Shown here piece by piece: positions 9,039 to 15,954 of a DNA stretch of 64,000 nucleotides (the first letter of the stretch is position 1; each line of letters begins with the position of its first letter). Where the stretch lies: contig NZ_CP129235.1 in NCBI RefSeq assembly GCF_030413635.1, positions 2,666,001-2,730,000 of the forward strand, given 5' to 3'. Source of the stretch: Planococcus shenhongbingii (GTDB taxonomy: Bacteria; Bacillota; Bacilli; Bacillales_A; Planococcaceae). The position numbers were made by a program, and so were the translations under genes. The notes below the pieces were generated by a model that did not search any database, was not told where the DNA came from, and worked only from the letters and a program-made list of their open reading frames with translations.

Positions 9039-9289
9039 AACTATCCCTCTTTTCTTAATTTCTAGAATACCATAGGAAAGAAAAAAGCCGCAACCAGAGA
9101 GAACGAAACTTTGGGCCGAAGCTGTATGATTCGGCTTTTTATCTGTGCAGCATCGCTGCGTTTTTCCCGAACGGCCGGCTTCCAGGTTTGAAGAGATCTC
9201 CTCCCGGTTAAACAGGATAAAACTAACAATAAATATTGGAATTCGCTATAATAACTTTAGCTTTATTTTTGAGGGGGTTAACCATTCAT
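9039..9289. other. Intergenic region with small hairpins
   Basis: About 250 bases without a gene. AAAAAGCCG (9082-9090) is complementary to CGGCTTTTT (9132-9140), and an inner GCCGAA/TTCGGC hairpin (9115-9135) ends in a T run. Either could terminate transcription, but no plus-strand gene ends just upstream, so the role is unclear. The right part holds the promoter of the GDPD gene. Confidence 0.4.
9223..9252 (+). promoter_or_regulatory. Probable promoter of the GDPD gene
   Basis: A perfect TATAAT (9247-9252) with CTAACA (9223-9228, four of six consensus) and an 18-base spacer, 37 bases upstream of the start codon. Confidence 0.5.
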
Positions 9290-10207
9290 ATGGGAAAAAA
9301 GACGAAAATCGGACTCGCTGCGGTCGCGGTGGGCGCAGCTGCTTGGGCTGGCTCTAAAGCGCTGGTAAATCCTCAAATAAGACCGGGGAAAGAAGTTTTG
9401 GGCTACGGCCACCCTATTGTCCTTGCTCACCGTGGCGGCGCCGCCATTGCTCCTGAGAATACGATGGCTGCATTTTCTAAATCCGCGGAACTTGGAGTCC
9501 ATGGATTTGAAATAGATATCCGTTTAACAAAAGACGAAGAAATCCTCGTTTTTCACGACGAATACCTTGACCGGACAACAGATGGAGCCGGTCGTGTAGC
9601 AGAAATGACGCTTAATGACTTGCAGGAATTCGATTTAGGCTATCATTTTCTCGATCTATCGGGCAAACATTCTTACCGGGGCAAAGGCGAAAAAATCGTG
9701 TTGCTTCGTGAATTGCTCGAAGCGTTTCCAGAGATGTATATCAATATTGACATGAAAGACTCTCCTGAAACTTACGAAGGCAGCCTGGTTCCTTCCAAGT
9801 TGTGGCGATTGATTGATTCGCTTGGAGTTCACGACAGAGTGGTTGTCACCAGTTTTTTTGATGAACAAATCGACCGTTTCAATCTATATGCCCAAAACCG
9901 AGTAGCGATCGGAGCAGGCCAAAATGAAGTAAAAAAAGCGTATACCGCTTATAACAGCCAATTTGGCCATTTGTATAATCCGCGTGCGGATGTTTTTCAA
10001 ATCCCAGTCCGTTCATCAATGTTCAGACTTGATTCGCCGCGATTTATGGCATTCTTATCAAATCTGAACATTCCTGTCCATTATTGGACGATCGATACTG
10101 CAGAAGAAATGAATGCCTTGATCGAAGCAGGGGCACAAGGTATTGTCACTGATCGCCCGGATATTGCGATTTCAGTCATCAGTGAATTGGAAAACCAAAA
10201 GCAATAA
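9290..10207 (+). CDS. Membrane-anchored glycerophosphodiester phosphodiesterase family protein
   Basis: A 305-residue GDPD-family enzyme, expected to split glycerophosphodiesters into glycerol-3-phosphate and an alcohol. Catalytic landmarks are LAHRGG (His47, Arg48), PENT, the metal ligands in FEIDIR (Glu74, Asp76) and VFHD (His89). A single hydrophobic helix at about residues 7-24 without a lipobox suggests an uncleaved anchor with the enzyme outside the cell. The start at 9290 has GAGGGGG about 12 bases upstream, which is rather long; no better in-frame start is seen. A strong terminator follows immediately. The gene lies between ylbG and ricF, and I do not recall it there in B. subtilis. 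Confidence 0.88.
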   Translation: MGKKTKIGLAAVAVGAAAWAGSKALVNPQIRPGKEVLGYGHPIVLAHRGGAAIAPENTMAAFSKSAELGVHGFEIDIRLTKDEEILVFHDEYLDRTTDGAGRVAEMTLNDLQEFDLGYHFLDLSGKHSYRGKGEKIVLLRELLEAFPEMYINIDMKDSPETYEGSLVPSKLWRLIDSLGVHDRVVVTSFFDEQIDRFNLYAQNRVAIGAGQNEVKKAYTAYNSQFGHLYNPRADVFQIPVRSSMFRLDSPRFMAFLSNLNIPVHYWTIDTAEEMNALIEAGAQGIVTDRPDIAISVISELENQKQ

Positions 10208-10210
10208 AAA

Positions 10211-10240
10211 AATGTGCAACGACATCGTTGCACATTTTTT
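10211..10240 (+). terminator. Terminator of the GDPD gene
   Basis: A 12-bp perfect stem (AATGTGCAACGA with TCGTTGCACATT) on a 2-base gap, followed by a T run. It begins 3 bases after the stop codon. Confidence 0.9.
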
Positions 10241-10270
10241 CATAGAGTTTATTTAGGCGGTTCCGCATTT

Positions 10271-10399
10271 CTTGTCCAGCTGCAATGGCCAGATTCTCGG
10301 GTCATAAGCCATACCGGCTGTGTGGCACAAAATGCCACTTCGCCAGTCTGTCTTATGCCTGTCGAATCTAAGCGGCCATTTCCGCTTTTCTTATCAAGC
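10271..10399. repeat. Interspersed intergenic repeat, copy 1
   Basis: About 129 non-coding bases beginning CTTGTCCAGCTGCA and ending CCGCTTTTCTTATCA, up to the ricF stop codon. Internally TGTGGCA/TGCCACT and CATAAG/CTTATG arms give an imperfect long hairpin. I recognise the end motifs as typical of a repeat scattered in Geobacillus and Planococcaceae genomes (from memory). A second, inverted and shorter copy lies at 53218-53304. Confidence 0.55.
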
Positions 10400-10840
10400 T
10401 GAGCAGGAGCAACCGCCGCCTGTTCCGCAGCTTCCGCCGCAAGAAGAGTCTGAAGAAAAGAAAGGATTGCTTGAAGGTATTTTAACTGCTTCAGACACCG
10501 ATCTTCCGATGATGAAACTGACTTGGTCCATTAAATCCTGAAGTTCGTTTTCAGCCAGCCGCAACGACGCTATTTGTTCATTCAGATCCAGACGCCGTTT
10601 ATCCACGCGGATCTGTTTCATCACCCGGCTGTATTCGGGATGGTATTTGCCAAACCTTTGAACTTCCTCGTATTGTTCTTTCAATCTTGTGAAGGCATAA
10701 ATTTCTTCGGCAAGATTTTTATCATTATAAACAGCATGATAAGCTTTTTCGTATTGCTCAACCTGCTCTGATTGTAAAATCATTTCGCTTAACTCTTCTG
10801 CAGAGTCTGTGATTTGAACCCATTCATAGGTCATAAACAT
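10394..10840 (-). CDS. ricF: YlbF/YmcA family regulator RicF
   Basis: A 148-residue helical protein of the YlbF family. In B. subtilis RicF (YlbF), RicA (YmcA) and RicT (YaaT) form a complex that carries two [4Fe-4S] clusters and directs RNase Y processing of operon transcripts, affecting biofilm, competence and sporulation. The N-terminal 120 residues are the helical YlbF domain. The C-terminus is a cysteine-rich tail, CGGSCGTGGGCSCSA (134-148), with four cysteines that fit the cluster-ligand role. GAGGAGG lies 8 bases before the start. The repeat element at 10271-10399 touches the stop codon. Confidence 0.9.
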   Translation of the reverse strand: MFMTYEWVQITDSAEELSEMILQSEQVEQYEKAYHAVYNDKNLAEEIYAFTRLKEQYEEVQRFGKYHPEYSRVMKQIRVDKRRLDLNEQIASLRLAENELQDLMDQVSFIIGRSVSEAVKIPSSNPFFSSDSSCGGSCGTGGGCSCSA

Positions 10841-10914
10841 ATTGTATTCCTCCTCTACGGTTTTATCATAGCAGAAATACTCCCAGTTTCATACATATTG
10901 AAAGGAATGGTTTA

Positions 10915-11400
10915 ATGAAAAATCTATCTAAGCAATTTCAGCGCATTGTCGATAATAGCTCTTTAGAAGATTTGAAAATATTAGGAGATTTCCTTGAAAA
11001 CTTTGAAAAAAAACAACACGGAGAGTTCAATACTTACTTGAGCGCAAGCTTGAACATGAAACGGGAGACAGATGAGAATTCCAGTGTTGTCAGTATACCG
11101 AATACTCCTTTTATCCACAACAATATCGACATCCCTCACGGAGGCATTTTAGCCGTATTGCTGGACACAGCTATGGGTACATTAGCAAACAGTAAATGCC
11201 CGGATGGATATTCCGCAGTCACTACCAATATAACGATCCACTACCTTTCAGTCTCTGTGGAAGAAATCATACAAGCAGATGCCAAGTTAATTAGACAAGG
11301 CAGCCATACGATGGTAGTGGAAGGAAATATATTCCAACAGGATGGCAAGCATATAGCAACAGCAACCGGCTCTTTTTTCATCGTTCCGAAAAAGCGCTGA
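10915..11400 (+). CDS. PaaI-type hotdog-fold thioesterase
   Basis: A 161-residue single hotdog-domain protein. The active-site helix motif HGGILAVLLDTAMGTLA begins at His75, as in PaaI/YdiI-type acyl-CoA thioesterases, and VTTNITIHYLSV plus ATATGSFFIV complete the fold. It probably hydrolyses an acyl-CoA in the cytoplasm, with unknown substrate. The N-terminal 40 residues are helical and longer than in minimal hotdog proteins. It diverges from ricF with about 74 bases between the starts. AAAGGA precedes the ATG. Its stop lies 5 bases from the end of the convergent CAP-domain gene, and no obvious terminator is present between them. Confidence 0.85.
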   Translation: MKNLSKQFQRIVDNSSLEDLKILGDFLENFEKKQHGEFNTYLSASLNMKRETDENSSVVSIPNTPFIHNNIDIPHGGILAVLLDTAMGTLANSKCPDGYSAVTTNITIHYLSVSVEEIIQADAKLIRQGSHTMVVEGNIFQQDGKHIATATGSFFIVPKKR

Positions 11401-11404
11401 ATCC

Positions 11405-12472
11405 TTATTGCTGTTCACTATTTGACGATTCTTGCCTCAAAAAATTTTGAGTGTAGTATTTGCCGTACACCCCTACCCCTATTTGATCAAAGCGGCTGGA
11501 CAATAAAGTTTCCCGATGGCTCGACGAGTTGATCCATCCATGAACAGCTTCAGCAGCATCAGAATACTGAGTCGCCGTATTCTCTGCCGCCTCTTCAAAT
11601 ACAATATTTGCAGCGGTCAAGCGTTCATCCAAACTCTTAAGTTCAATTTCTCCTTCAGCAGAAAAATTTTTCTTGGCTGTATTTCGGCTATGCTCTTTAG
11701 CCAACATGCTGACTGACGGATTGACAGACAGCGGGTTTTTCTGATGGTGCAGCCGGTAAACATTGGTAAGGTCAATAATCTGTTTAGCATTCGCTTCATC
11801 GATAGACTGCTGCAGACTCGACGAAGGAGTGATCACCGGCAATAAATCGCCAGAAAACATCATATCATACGGCTGATGCCTGATTAGTGTTTCTGCATCC
11901 ATAAAGCGAACCGCTTCTAGTTTCCGGTCTTCCTCATCTATATATAGTTGAGCATAAACTCCATCAAAGCTGATTAGCAGCCGTTTATTCACATCATCTG
12001 CACTAAGGCTGAAAATATAAATGCTGGTTCCATATTTTACCGTTATCTCATTTTCGATAATCGTGAAGCGGTATAAATCATCCAAAGTCTGCCCAATTTT
12101 ATAAGGGGCAGCATTGGTTGCGGTTCCTGCTGTATAAACCTGGACAATATTACCATCTTTAACCCCTGCCAATATATAATTGGAATAAGAAGCATCATAG
12201 ACCCACCATTCATAGCCAAAAGCAGAAGGTTCAATGCGGGAAGGTTCACCGTAATCTAGCAGCCAATCTTCAGCCGGATTTCCGATATAAGTTGAGAGCC
12301 CTTCTACAGGCCTTTCTACATCAAGCGGATTTTCCACTAAGTCTTGTGCAGGAAGAGGATCCTGGGTCTGCGGCGCTTCCAATATTTCATTTTCTTCGAT
12401 GGAAGAATCAAAATAGAAAAATACGATTAGAATAATCGATAGAAAAATCATTATCCGCAATAGGTCTTTCAA
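11405..12472 (-). CDS. CAP-domain (SCP/PR-1-like) surface protein, YlbC-like
   Basis: A 355-residue protein with an N-terminal membrane helix (about residues 3-20), a Pro/Glu-rich linker, a middle domain like the CAP-associated N domain, and a C-terminal CAP domain (about 225-350). The CAP region shows MLAKEHSRNTAKKNF, AENTATQY and VHGWINSSSHRETLLS, containing the usual His and Glu positions. B. subtilis YlbC has the same architecture and sits in the same gene neighbourhood. The biochemical role of bacterial CAP proteins is poorly known. The start is taken as TTG at 12472 because AAAGGAG lies 8 bases upstream; the ATG at 12505 would place that site inside the gene. Confidence 0.82.
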   Translation of the reverse strand: MKDLLRIMIFLSIILIVFFYFDSSIEENEILEAPQTQDPLPAQDLVENPLDVERPVEGLSTYIGNPAEDWLLDYGEPSRIEPSAFGYEWWVYDASYSNYILAGVKDGNIVQVYTAGTATNAAPYKIGQTLDDLYRFTIIENEITVKYGTSIYIFSLSADDVNKRLLISFDGVYAQLYIDEEDRKLEAVRFMDAETLIRHQPYDMMFSGDLLPVITPSSSLQQSIDEANAKQIIDLTNVYRLHHQKNPLSVNPSVSMLAKEHSRNTAKKNFSAEGEIELKSLDERLTAANIVFEEAAENTATQYSDAAEAVHGWINSSSHRETLLSSRFDQIGVGVYGKYYTQNFLRQESSNSEQQ

Positions 12473-12542
12473 TCGAACAGCTCCTTTAAAGTCGTATTTA
12501 AACAATTATAACAGCCGTCTGTATTCTGACACAATCTAGCCA

Positions 12543-12571
12543 TTGCAACAACTCGTTTTTTCATCTATTAT
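12543..12571 (+). promoter_or_regulatory. Probable promoter of the YugN-family gene
   Basis: TTGCAA (12543-12548), a 17-base spacer and TATTAT (12566-12571), followed 42 bases later by the start codon with GAGGAGGAG in front. Confidence 0.6.
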
Positions 12572-12613
12572 TAAAGAAGCATTTAGTCAGTTTGATATCG
12601 AGGAGGAGATCCT

Positions 12614-12979
12614 ATGTATTTTGAAAATACAGGACTAGAGAACATTCGGGTAGACTTTACTTTACTTGATGACATTATGAGCCGTCATGGCTTAACTAAA
12701 GAAGGCCAATGGGATTATGAGCGTGTTACATACGACCGCAAATTCATTGTTCGCGAAGGCACTTACTACTTGCGGGTATTTGGTTTTGCAGTAGCAGGCG
12801 ACATTGACGCCGGCGATGCAGTGGTCAAATTGATGAAGCCTGTAGTAGGCAAACATTATTATCCACATGGTGTAGAATATGGAGAAGATGAGCATTTCCC
12901 GGAGCATTTAGTTAAATCATGCGCGGAAGTATTAAAAGCCATCAAAACAGAAATCGCCGCTTTTGAAATCAAAGCATAA
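12614..12979 (+). CDS. YugN-family protein
   Basis: A 121-residue cytoplasmic protein of the YugN-like family, recognised by GQWDYERVTYDRKF and by the central YYLRVFGFAVAGDIDAGDAVVKLMKP. Its function is unknown. It is transcribed alone from a probable promoter at 12543-12571 and closed by a strong terminator, so it is a monocistronic unit. In B. subtilis yugN lies elsewhere (recalled), so its position here is a local difference. The ATG follows GAGGAGGAG by a normal distance. Downstream begins the long gene-free repeat island. Confidence 0.85.
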   Translation: MYFENTGLENIRVDFTLLDDIMSRHGLTKEGQWDYERVTYDRKFIVREGTYYLRVFGFAVAGDIDAGDAVVKLMKPVVGKHYYPHGVEYGEDEHFPEHLVKSCAEVLKAIKTEIAAFEIKA

Positions 12980-12980
12980 A

Positions 12981-13014
12981 AAAACCGCAGTTCAAATTGA
13001 ACTGCGGTTTTTTT
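12981..13014 (+). terminator. Terminator of the YugN-family gene
   Basis: A 13-bp perfect stem (AACCGCAGTTCAA with TTGAACTGCGGTT, 1-base gap at the centre) followed by T7. A poly-A stretch on the other side would also allow use on the minus strand. Confidence 0.9.
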
Positions 13015-13165
13015 ATTTGCTCAATGAATGCTCTTTCCCTGTTAATTTAATAGTGTGAGGTTTTGTTACTCACTTAACATTAATGCTGCTCATAAGCGAG
13101 ATTCCCTTGCTTTGACATCAGGTTAGCATTGCCCTCTCTTGGCGATTGTAGAATTTAAGAAAAAT

Positions 13166-13195
13166 AAAAAAAGAACTTGAAAAGGTTCTTTTTTT
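13166..13195. repeat. Left twin hairpin of the repeat island
   Basis: A 13-bp stem made of AAAAAAAGAACTT and AGGTTCTTTTTTT closed by a GAAA tetraloop. It differs by one base from the ctaG-operon terminator at 13877-13907 and follows no gene directly. Confidence 0.75.
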
Positions 13196-13200
13196 ACAGG

Positions 13201-13440
13201 CTGTCCAGAAACTCTCGGCTGCCTTTTTCATTTCGCTCCAGGTGGGACGCTTTCCGCGGACATGGCTTCAGTCTCCTCGTCGCTTCGCTCCTGTGGGGCC
13301 TTCAGCTCATGTTATTTCCGCAGGAAGCGAAGCGTGCAAAAGCACTTTTGCATGGTTCGTTTGCGACGAAGCTAGCGCAGCGATGCAGGAGCACATGTTT
13401 GCCCTTCGCCCACCTTCCGCTGCATTCAGCTCTCTTTTGT
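13201..13440. repeat. Interspersed intergenic repeat of the 'TTTCGCTCCAGG' type
   Basis: Segments such as CATTTCGCTCCAGGTGGGAC, GCTTTCCGCGGACATGGC, CTTCAGCTCATGTTATTTCC and CACCTTCCGCTGCATTCAGC occur in a fixed order. I recognise the order from intergenic repeats common in Bacillaceae and Planococcaceae (from memory). Here a block of about 70 bases rich in GCGACGAAGC-type sequence interrupts the usual order after GCAGGAAGCG. Confidence 0.55.
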
Positions 13441-13540
13441 CACCTTTAGAGACTCTCTAAAAGTGTCACTGTTTGAGTAAGCTTTCTTTTATTGTTTCCT
13501 GCTCTCCAGATATGGAGCCAACCGGCGGAGAAAACCGTAC

Positions 13541-13806
13541 TGCTCCTGCAGCGTTACACGCTTCGTCGCAAAGACTTAGCCTCGCAGGCTTCGGCTAATG
13601 TCTTGCCTGCGGGGCAGCGCAGCGACGAGACAGCCGAGACCCTGCAACGCCCTTTCATGTTTCGAAGCTAGCGCAGCGATGCAGAGACAGGAGCGTAAGC
13701 GACGAAGCGGCTTGGCGCTCGCCCGCGGCTTTAAAACATATGCTCCTGCAGCGCTGCGCGCTTCGTCGCAAAGACTTGGCCTCACAATCCTCGGCCAATG
13801 TCTTCG
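13541..13806. repeat. Direct repeat pair at 200-bp spacing
   Basis: A segment of about 66 bases starting TGCTCCTGCAGCG at 13541 recurs at 13741 with about 85% identity. Both copies include CTTCGTCGCAAAGACTT and a GGCTAATGTCTT or GGCCAATGTCTT element. Confidence 0.7.
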
Positions 13807-13873
13807 CAGCTGGTTGGCGGAATATCGGTTAGGTGATAAAAACTAAAACGAATTTCAACTTTCTCAACAAGTT

Positions 13874-13907
13874 GAAAAAAAAAAGAACCTGAAAAGGTTC
13901 TTTTTTT
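13874..13907 (-). terminator. Terminator of the ctaG-DUF420 operon
   Basis: A 13-bp stem with GAAA tetraloop (13891-13894). On the minus strand it ends in a long T run. It overlaps the stop codon of the DUF420 gene. Confidence 0.85.
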
Positions 13908-14367
13908 ATCCTCCAAGTATTGCTTTAAAGACAGACGTAGTGTGTCCGCCATCATAAATAACATAAAGCAAAAGGTAGACTATAACTCCTGTAATCGCTG
14001 TGAAAAACCAAATCACACTAGTGACTGGCCCAAACTTTCTGTGTTTCTCTAAACGGTTCTTCAGGCCAAGCCAAATCGTGATTAAGCCCATAACTCCACC
14101 TGTAGTAGCCAGGCATATATGAAAAATCAGGAAAATAGTGTAAATCAATTTGTATTCATCAGGCCCACCGAAAGCGGTATTACCAACAAATATGGTGCGG
14201 GACATATATATGATAAAGAATGTTAAGGCAGCAGCGCCTGCTCCCAGCATAACTTTTTTATGTGCTTCAATATTGCGGCGGCGGATCAAATTCCAGCCAA
14301 TCGCCACAAGCACTGCACTTAATACGATAAAAAATGTACTGATTGTCGGTAATAGGGGCAAATTCAT
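13906..14367 (-). CDS. DUF420 membrane protein (CtaM/YozB-like)
   Basis: A 153-residue protein with four to five membrane helices (about 6-24, 40-58, 77-98, 118-140) of the DUF420 family. Conserved polar residues include a histidine in IEAHKK near the first loop, two in the helix segment IFHICLATTGG and the LEKHRKFG loop. In Staphylococcus aureus CtaM is required for maturation of heme-A oxidases, and B. subtilis has the paralogue YozB. Its position directly after ctaG, 24 bases away in the same operon, supports an oxidase-assembly role (inference). The gene ends in a strong terminator. Confidence 0.87.
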   Translation of the reverse strand: MNLPLLPTISTFFIVLSAVLVAIGWNLIRRRNIEAHKKVMLGAGAAALTFFIIYMSRTIFVGNTAFGGPDEYKLIYTIFLIFHICLATTGGVMGLITIWLGLKNRLEKHRKFGPVTSVIWFFTAITGVIVYLLLYVIYDGGHTTSVFKAILGG

Positions 14368-14391
14368 TTAATAGGATCTCCTTTAACTTCG

Positions 14392-15315
14392 TTAAGCATT
14401 ATGTCTGTGAAAAGCCATATTTTTTCTATCTTGCAGAGTTTTCGCTGTAATTTCATCAGCATTGTCATTTTCATTTTTTAGCCATTCATAGAAAACCATC
14501 CAAAGGAATGCAGAGAAAACCAGCTCTTGCAGTACTTTCATGGCAATCCCGCCAGTCCGCTGGTCTTCAACAGTGGACATGGTCGTAAATAATTCTGGTC
14601 CCGATAAATTGAGCTGGGAAAGGGTGCCCATCGGAACACATAAAGCCATAGCCTGCAACCACGCTTCTCCGTCTGAATAAGTGGCGTAAAAAGGAGTGCT
14701 GCTGAAAATGATCAATGCACAAGCGGGAGTCATTAAAACGCTCAGCGCAAACAAATAACCGATTTTCTTCAAGCCATGGAATTTATGCGCGCCTTCCAAA
14801 TTATTAACGACCGGCCACCAATAGCACAGCGCTGAAACAAACAGTACAATATTGATTGCAGCATGAAGCAATGAACTTGATTTTACAAAATCAAAAACCA
14901 TCGGGATATGGTAAAACGAAAATACCATTCCGAACAAAATCAAAGCCAGCATTGGCTTTGTAAAGAACATAAATAAAGGTTTAATAACCGGTAGGTCAAT
15001 GAATTTTCTCCATAACCAAGTTGGGATGCCCATAATAATCAATGGAGGCACAAGCAGCAGCAAAAACGCCATCTGGATCATATGCATAGTAAAGATAATA
15101 TGTCCAAGTAAATCTGTCGGCGAACCTTTTATCACATACAATAATGCTATTCCTGAAACAAACAGCATAGCTTCCTTCGTTTTTAGAGGCTCGCTATTTT
15201 TAAATTGGTGTCTCCATTTTACCGTTACTAAAAAATATAAGACCGTAATTAATACGAGAACTCCTAAGTAAACCGGACTCCATAATGCTTGAAACCCGAA
15301 TATACTGATCGGCAT
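14392..15315 (-). CDS. ctaG: Cytochrome c oxidase assembly factor CtaG
   Basis: A 307-residue protein with about seven membrane helices of the Bacillus-type CtaG (caa3_CtaG) family, which helps copper insertion or formation of active caa3 oxidase. Conserved parts include ALWSPVYLG, the helix GHIIFTMHMIQMAFLLLLVPPLI with histidines, FSFYHIPMVFDF and MTPACALIIF. AAGGAGG lies 8 bases before the ATG. Unlike a single long cta transcript, ctaG is separated from ctaF by a terminator and has its own consensus-like promoter at 15348-15376. It may therefore be expressed independently of the structural subunits. Confidence 0.93.
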   Translation of the reverse strand: MPISIFGFQALWSPVYLGVLVLITVLYFLVTVKWRHQFKNSEPLKTKEAMLFVSGIALLYVIKGSPTDLLGHIIFTMHMIQMAFLLLLVPPLIIMGIPTWLWRKFIDLPVIKPLFMFFTKPMLALILFGMVFSFYHIPMVFDFVKSSSLLHAAINIVLFVSALCYWWPVVNNLEGAHKFHGLKKIGYLFALSVLMTPACALIIFSSTPFYATYSDGEAWLQAMALCVPMGTLSQLNLSGPELFTTMSTVEDQRTGGIAMKVLQELVFSAFLWMVFYEWLKNENDNADEITAKTLQDRKNMAFHRHNA

Positions 15316-15347
15316 GCCAGCATACCTCCTTTTTCTTAAGTACCCCC

Positions 15348-15376
15348 ATTATATAGCGCCTCCGTTGGTATATCAA
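15348..15376 (-). promoter_or_regulatory. Promoter of ctaG
   Basis: On the minus strand TTGATA (15371-15376), a 17-base spacer and a perfect TATAAT (15348-15353), 33 bases from the ctaG start. Confidence 0.75.
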
Positions 15377-15578
15377 TGAACGAACTATGACAATTGAAGA
15401 AAGAAACGCCTATCGCGTCTTGTTCTGTCCAACAACTATTTGAACTTTATTAAATTAGCATTCTTTTCCGCCTCTAGCAAGTCCGAAACAGTCGTGAAGG
15501 TACTAGCGGTAAAATTGAACAAGAAGAGAAACAAGGGCCATCCATTCATTTATAAGGCTGCCATTTCCTATTAGATGC

Positions 15579-15614
15579 AAAAACCCCGCTTGCCATAAGG
15601 CAAACGGGGTTTTC
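15579..15614 (-). terminator. Terminator after ctaF
   Basis: AAAACCCCG and TTGCC arms pair with GGCAA and CGGGGTTTT around an ATAA loop, with one internal mismatch. It ends the ctaBCDEF transcript. Confidence 0.85.
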
Positions 15615-15620
15615 ATTTTA

Positions 15621-15953
15621 TTACCACCAAACGATTGTCACTAATGCAAGAATCGTGATGAAAGCTACAAACATTCCGCTGAACATGAAGAACGCGACCA
15701 TGCCGTGGCCTTTATTGTTCATATGCATAAAGTGATAAAGCTGAAGCACTACTTGAACAGCTGCCAATAACAGAATGATTGGCGTGATTAAGTAAGGCGA
15801 AAAATCAGCTGCTACTGCCGTAAATGAAATCAATGTCAAGAAGATCATGATTGCAAAAGACGTCAGATGATTGCGCATCTCTTTAGCTCGTTGGCGCCGT
15901 ACGAATTCGTATTCTGCCCGGGATCTAACATGTGTATGCGTATCGTGTGCCAT
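15621..15953 (-). CDS. ctaF: Cytochrome caa3 oxidase subunit IV
   Basis: A 110-residue protein with three membrane helices (about 27-48, 53-75, 85-108), matching the short bacterial subunit IV of caa3-type oxidases. The HFMHMNNKGHG segment between helices 2 and 3 is typical. It stabilises the oxidase complex in the cytoplasmic membrane. The start lies 1 base after the ctaE stop, and its GGGAG site is inside the end of ctaE, so the two are translationally coupled. It is the last gene of the structural operon. Confidence 0.93.
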   Translation of the reverse strand: MAHDTHTHVRSRAEYEFVRRQRAKEMRNHLTSFAIMIFLTLISFTAVAADFSPYLITPIILLLAAVQVVLQLYHFMHMNNKGHGMVAFFMFSGMFVAFITILALVTIVWW

Positions 15954-15954
15954 A

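Larger units (their letters stand above)
13015..13905. other. Gene-free repeat island (about 0.9 kb)
   Basis: The longest stretch without a supportable gene. The first 150 bases are unremarkable, with a small GTGAG/CTCAC hairpin. From 13166 to 13907 two near-identical hairpins enclose a GC-richer block. The block holds an interspersed repeat (13201-13440), a direct repeat at 200-bp spacing (13541/13741), a 21-base repeat (13368/13664) and inverted GCGACGAAG/CTTCGTCGC motifs. Short open frames occur here on both strands. They lack ribosome-binding sites and have the biased composition expected of repeats, so none is called. Confidence 0.7.
15316..15620. other. Intergenic region between ctaF and ctaG
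   Basis: About 300 bases. The left end contains the ctaG promoter and ribosome-binding site, and the right end the ctaF terminator (15579-15614). The middle (about 15380-15575) shows no reading frame with a start site and no clear repeat. Confidence 0.6.

Noticed and set aside
9082..9140. AAAAAGCCG/CGGCTTTTT pair as a terminator
   Set aside because: No gene ends nearby in the right direction (the plus-strand gene ends 320 bases earlier and ylbG starts here), so it is noted only as an unassigned hairpin.
13177..13846. Four open frames of 69-90 codons in the repeat island
   Set aside because: They overlap on both strands, lack Shine-Dalgarno sites, and coincide with direct and inverted DNA repeats. 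The composition is that of repeats rather than protein.
15380..15575. Possible small gene or RNA between ctaF and ctaG
   Set aside because: No frame with a ribosome-binding site, no hairpin besides the ctaF terminator and no promoter directed into it.
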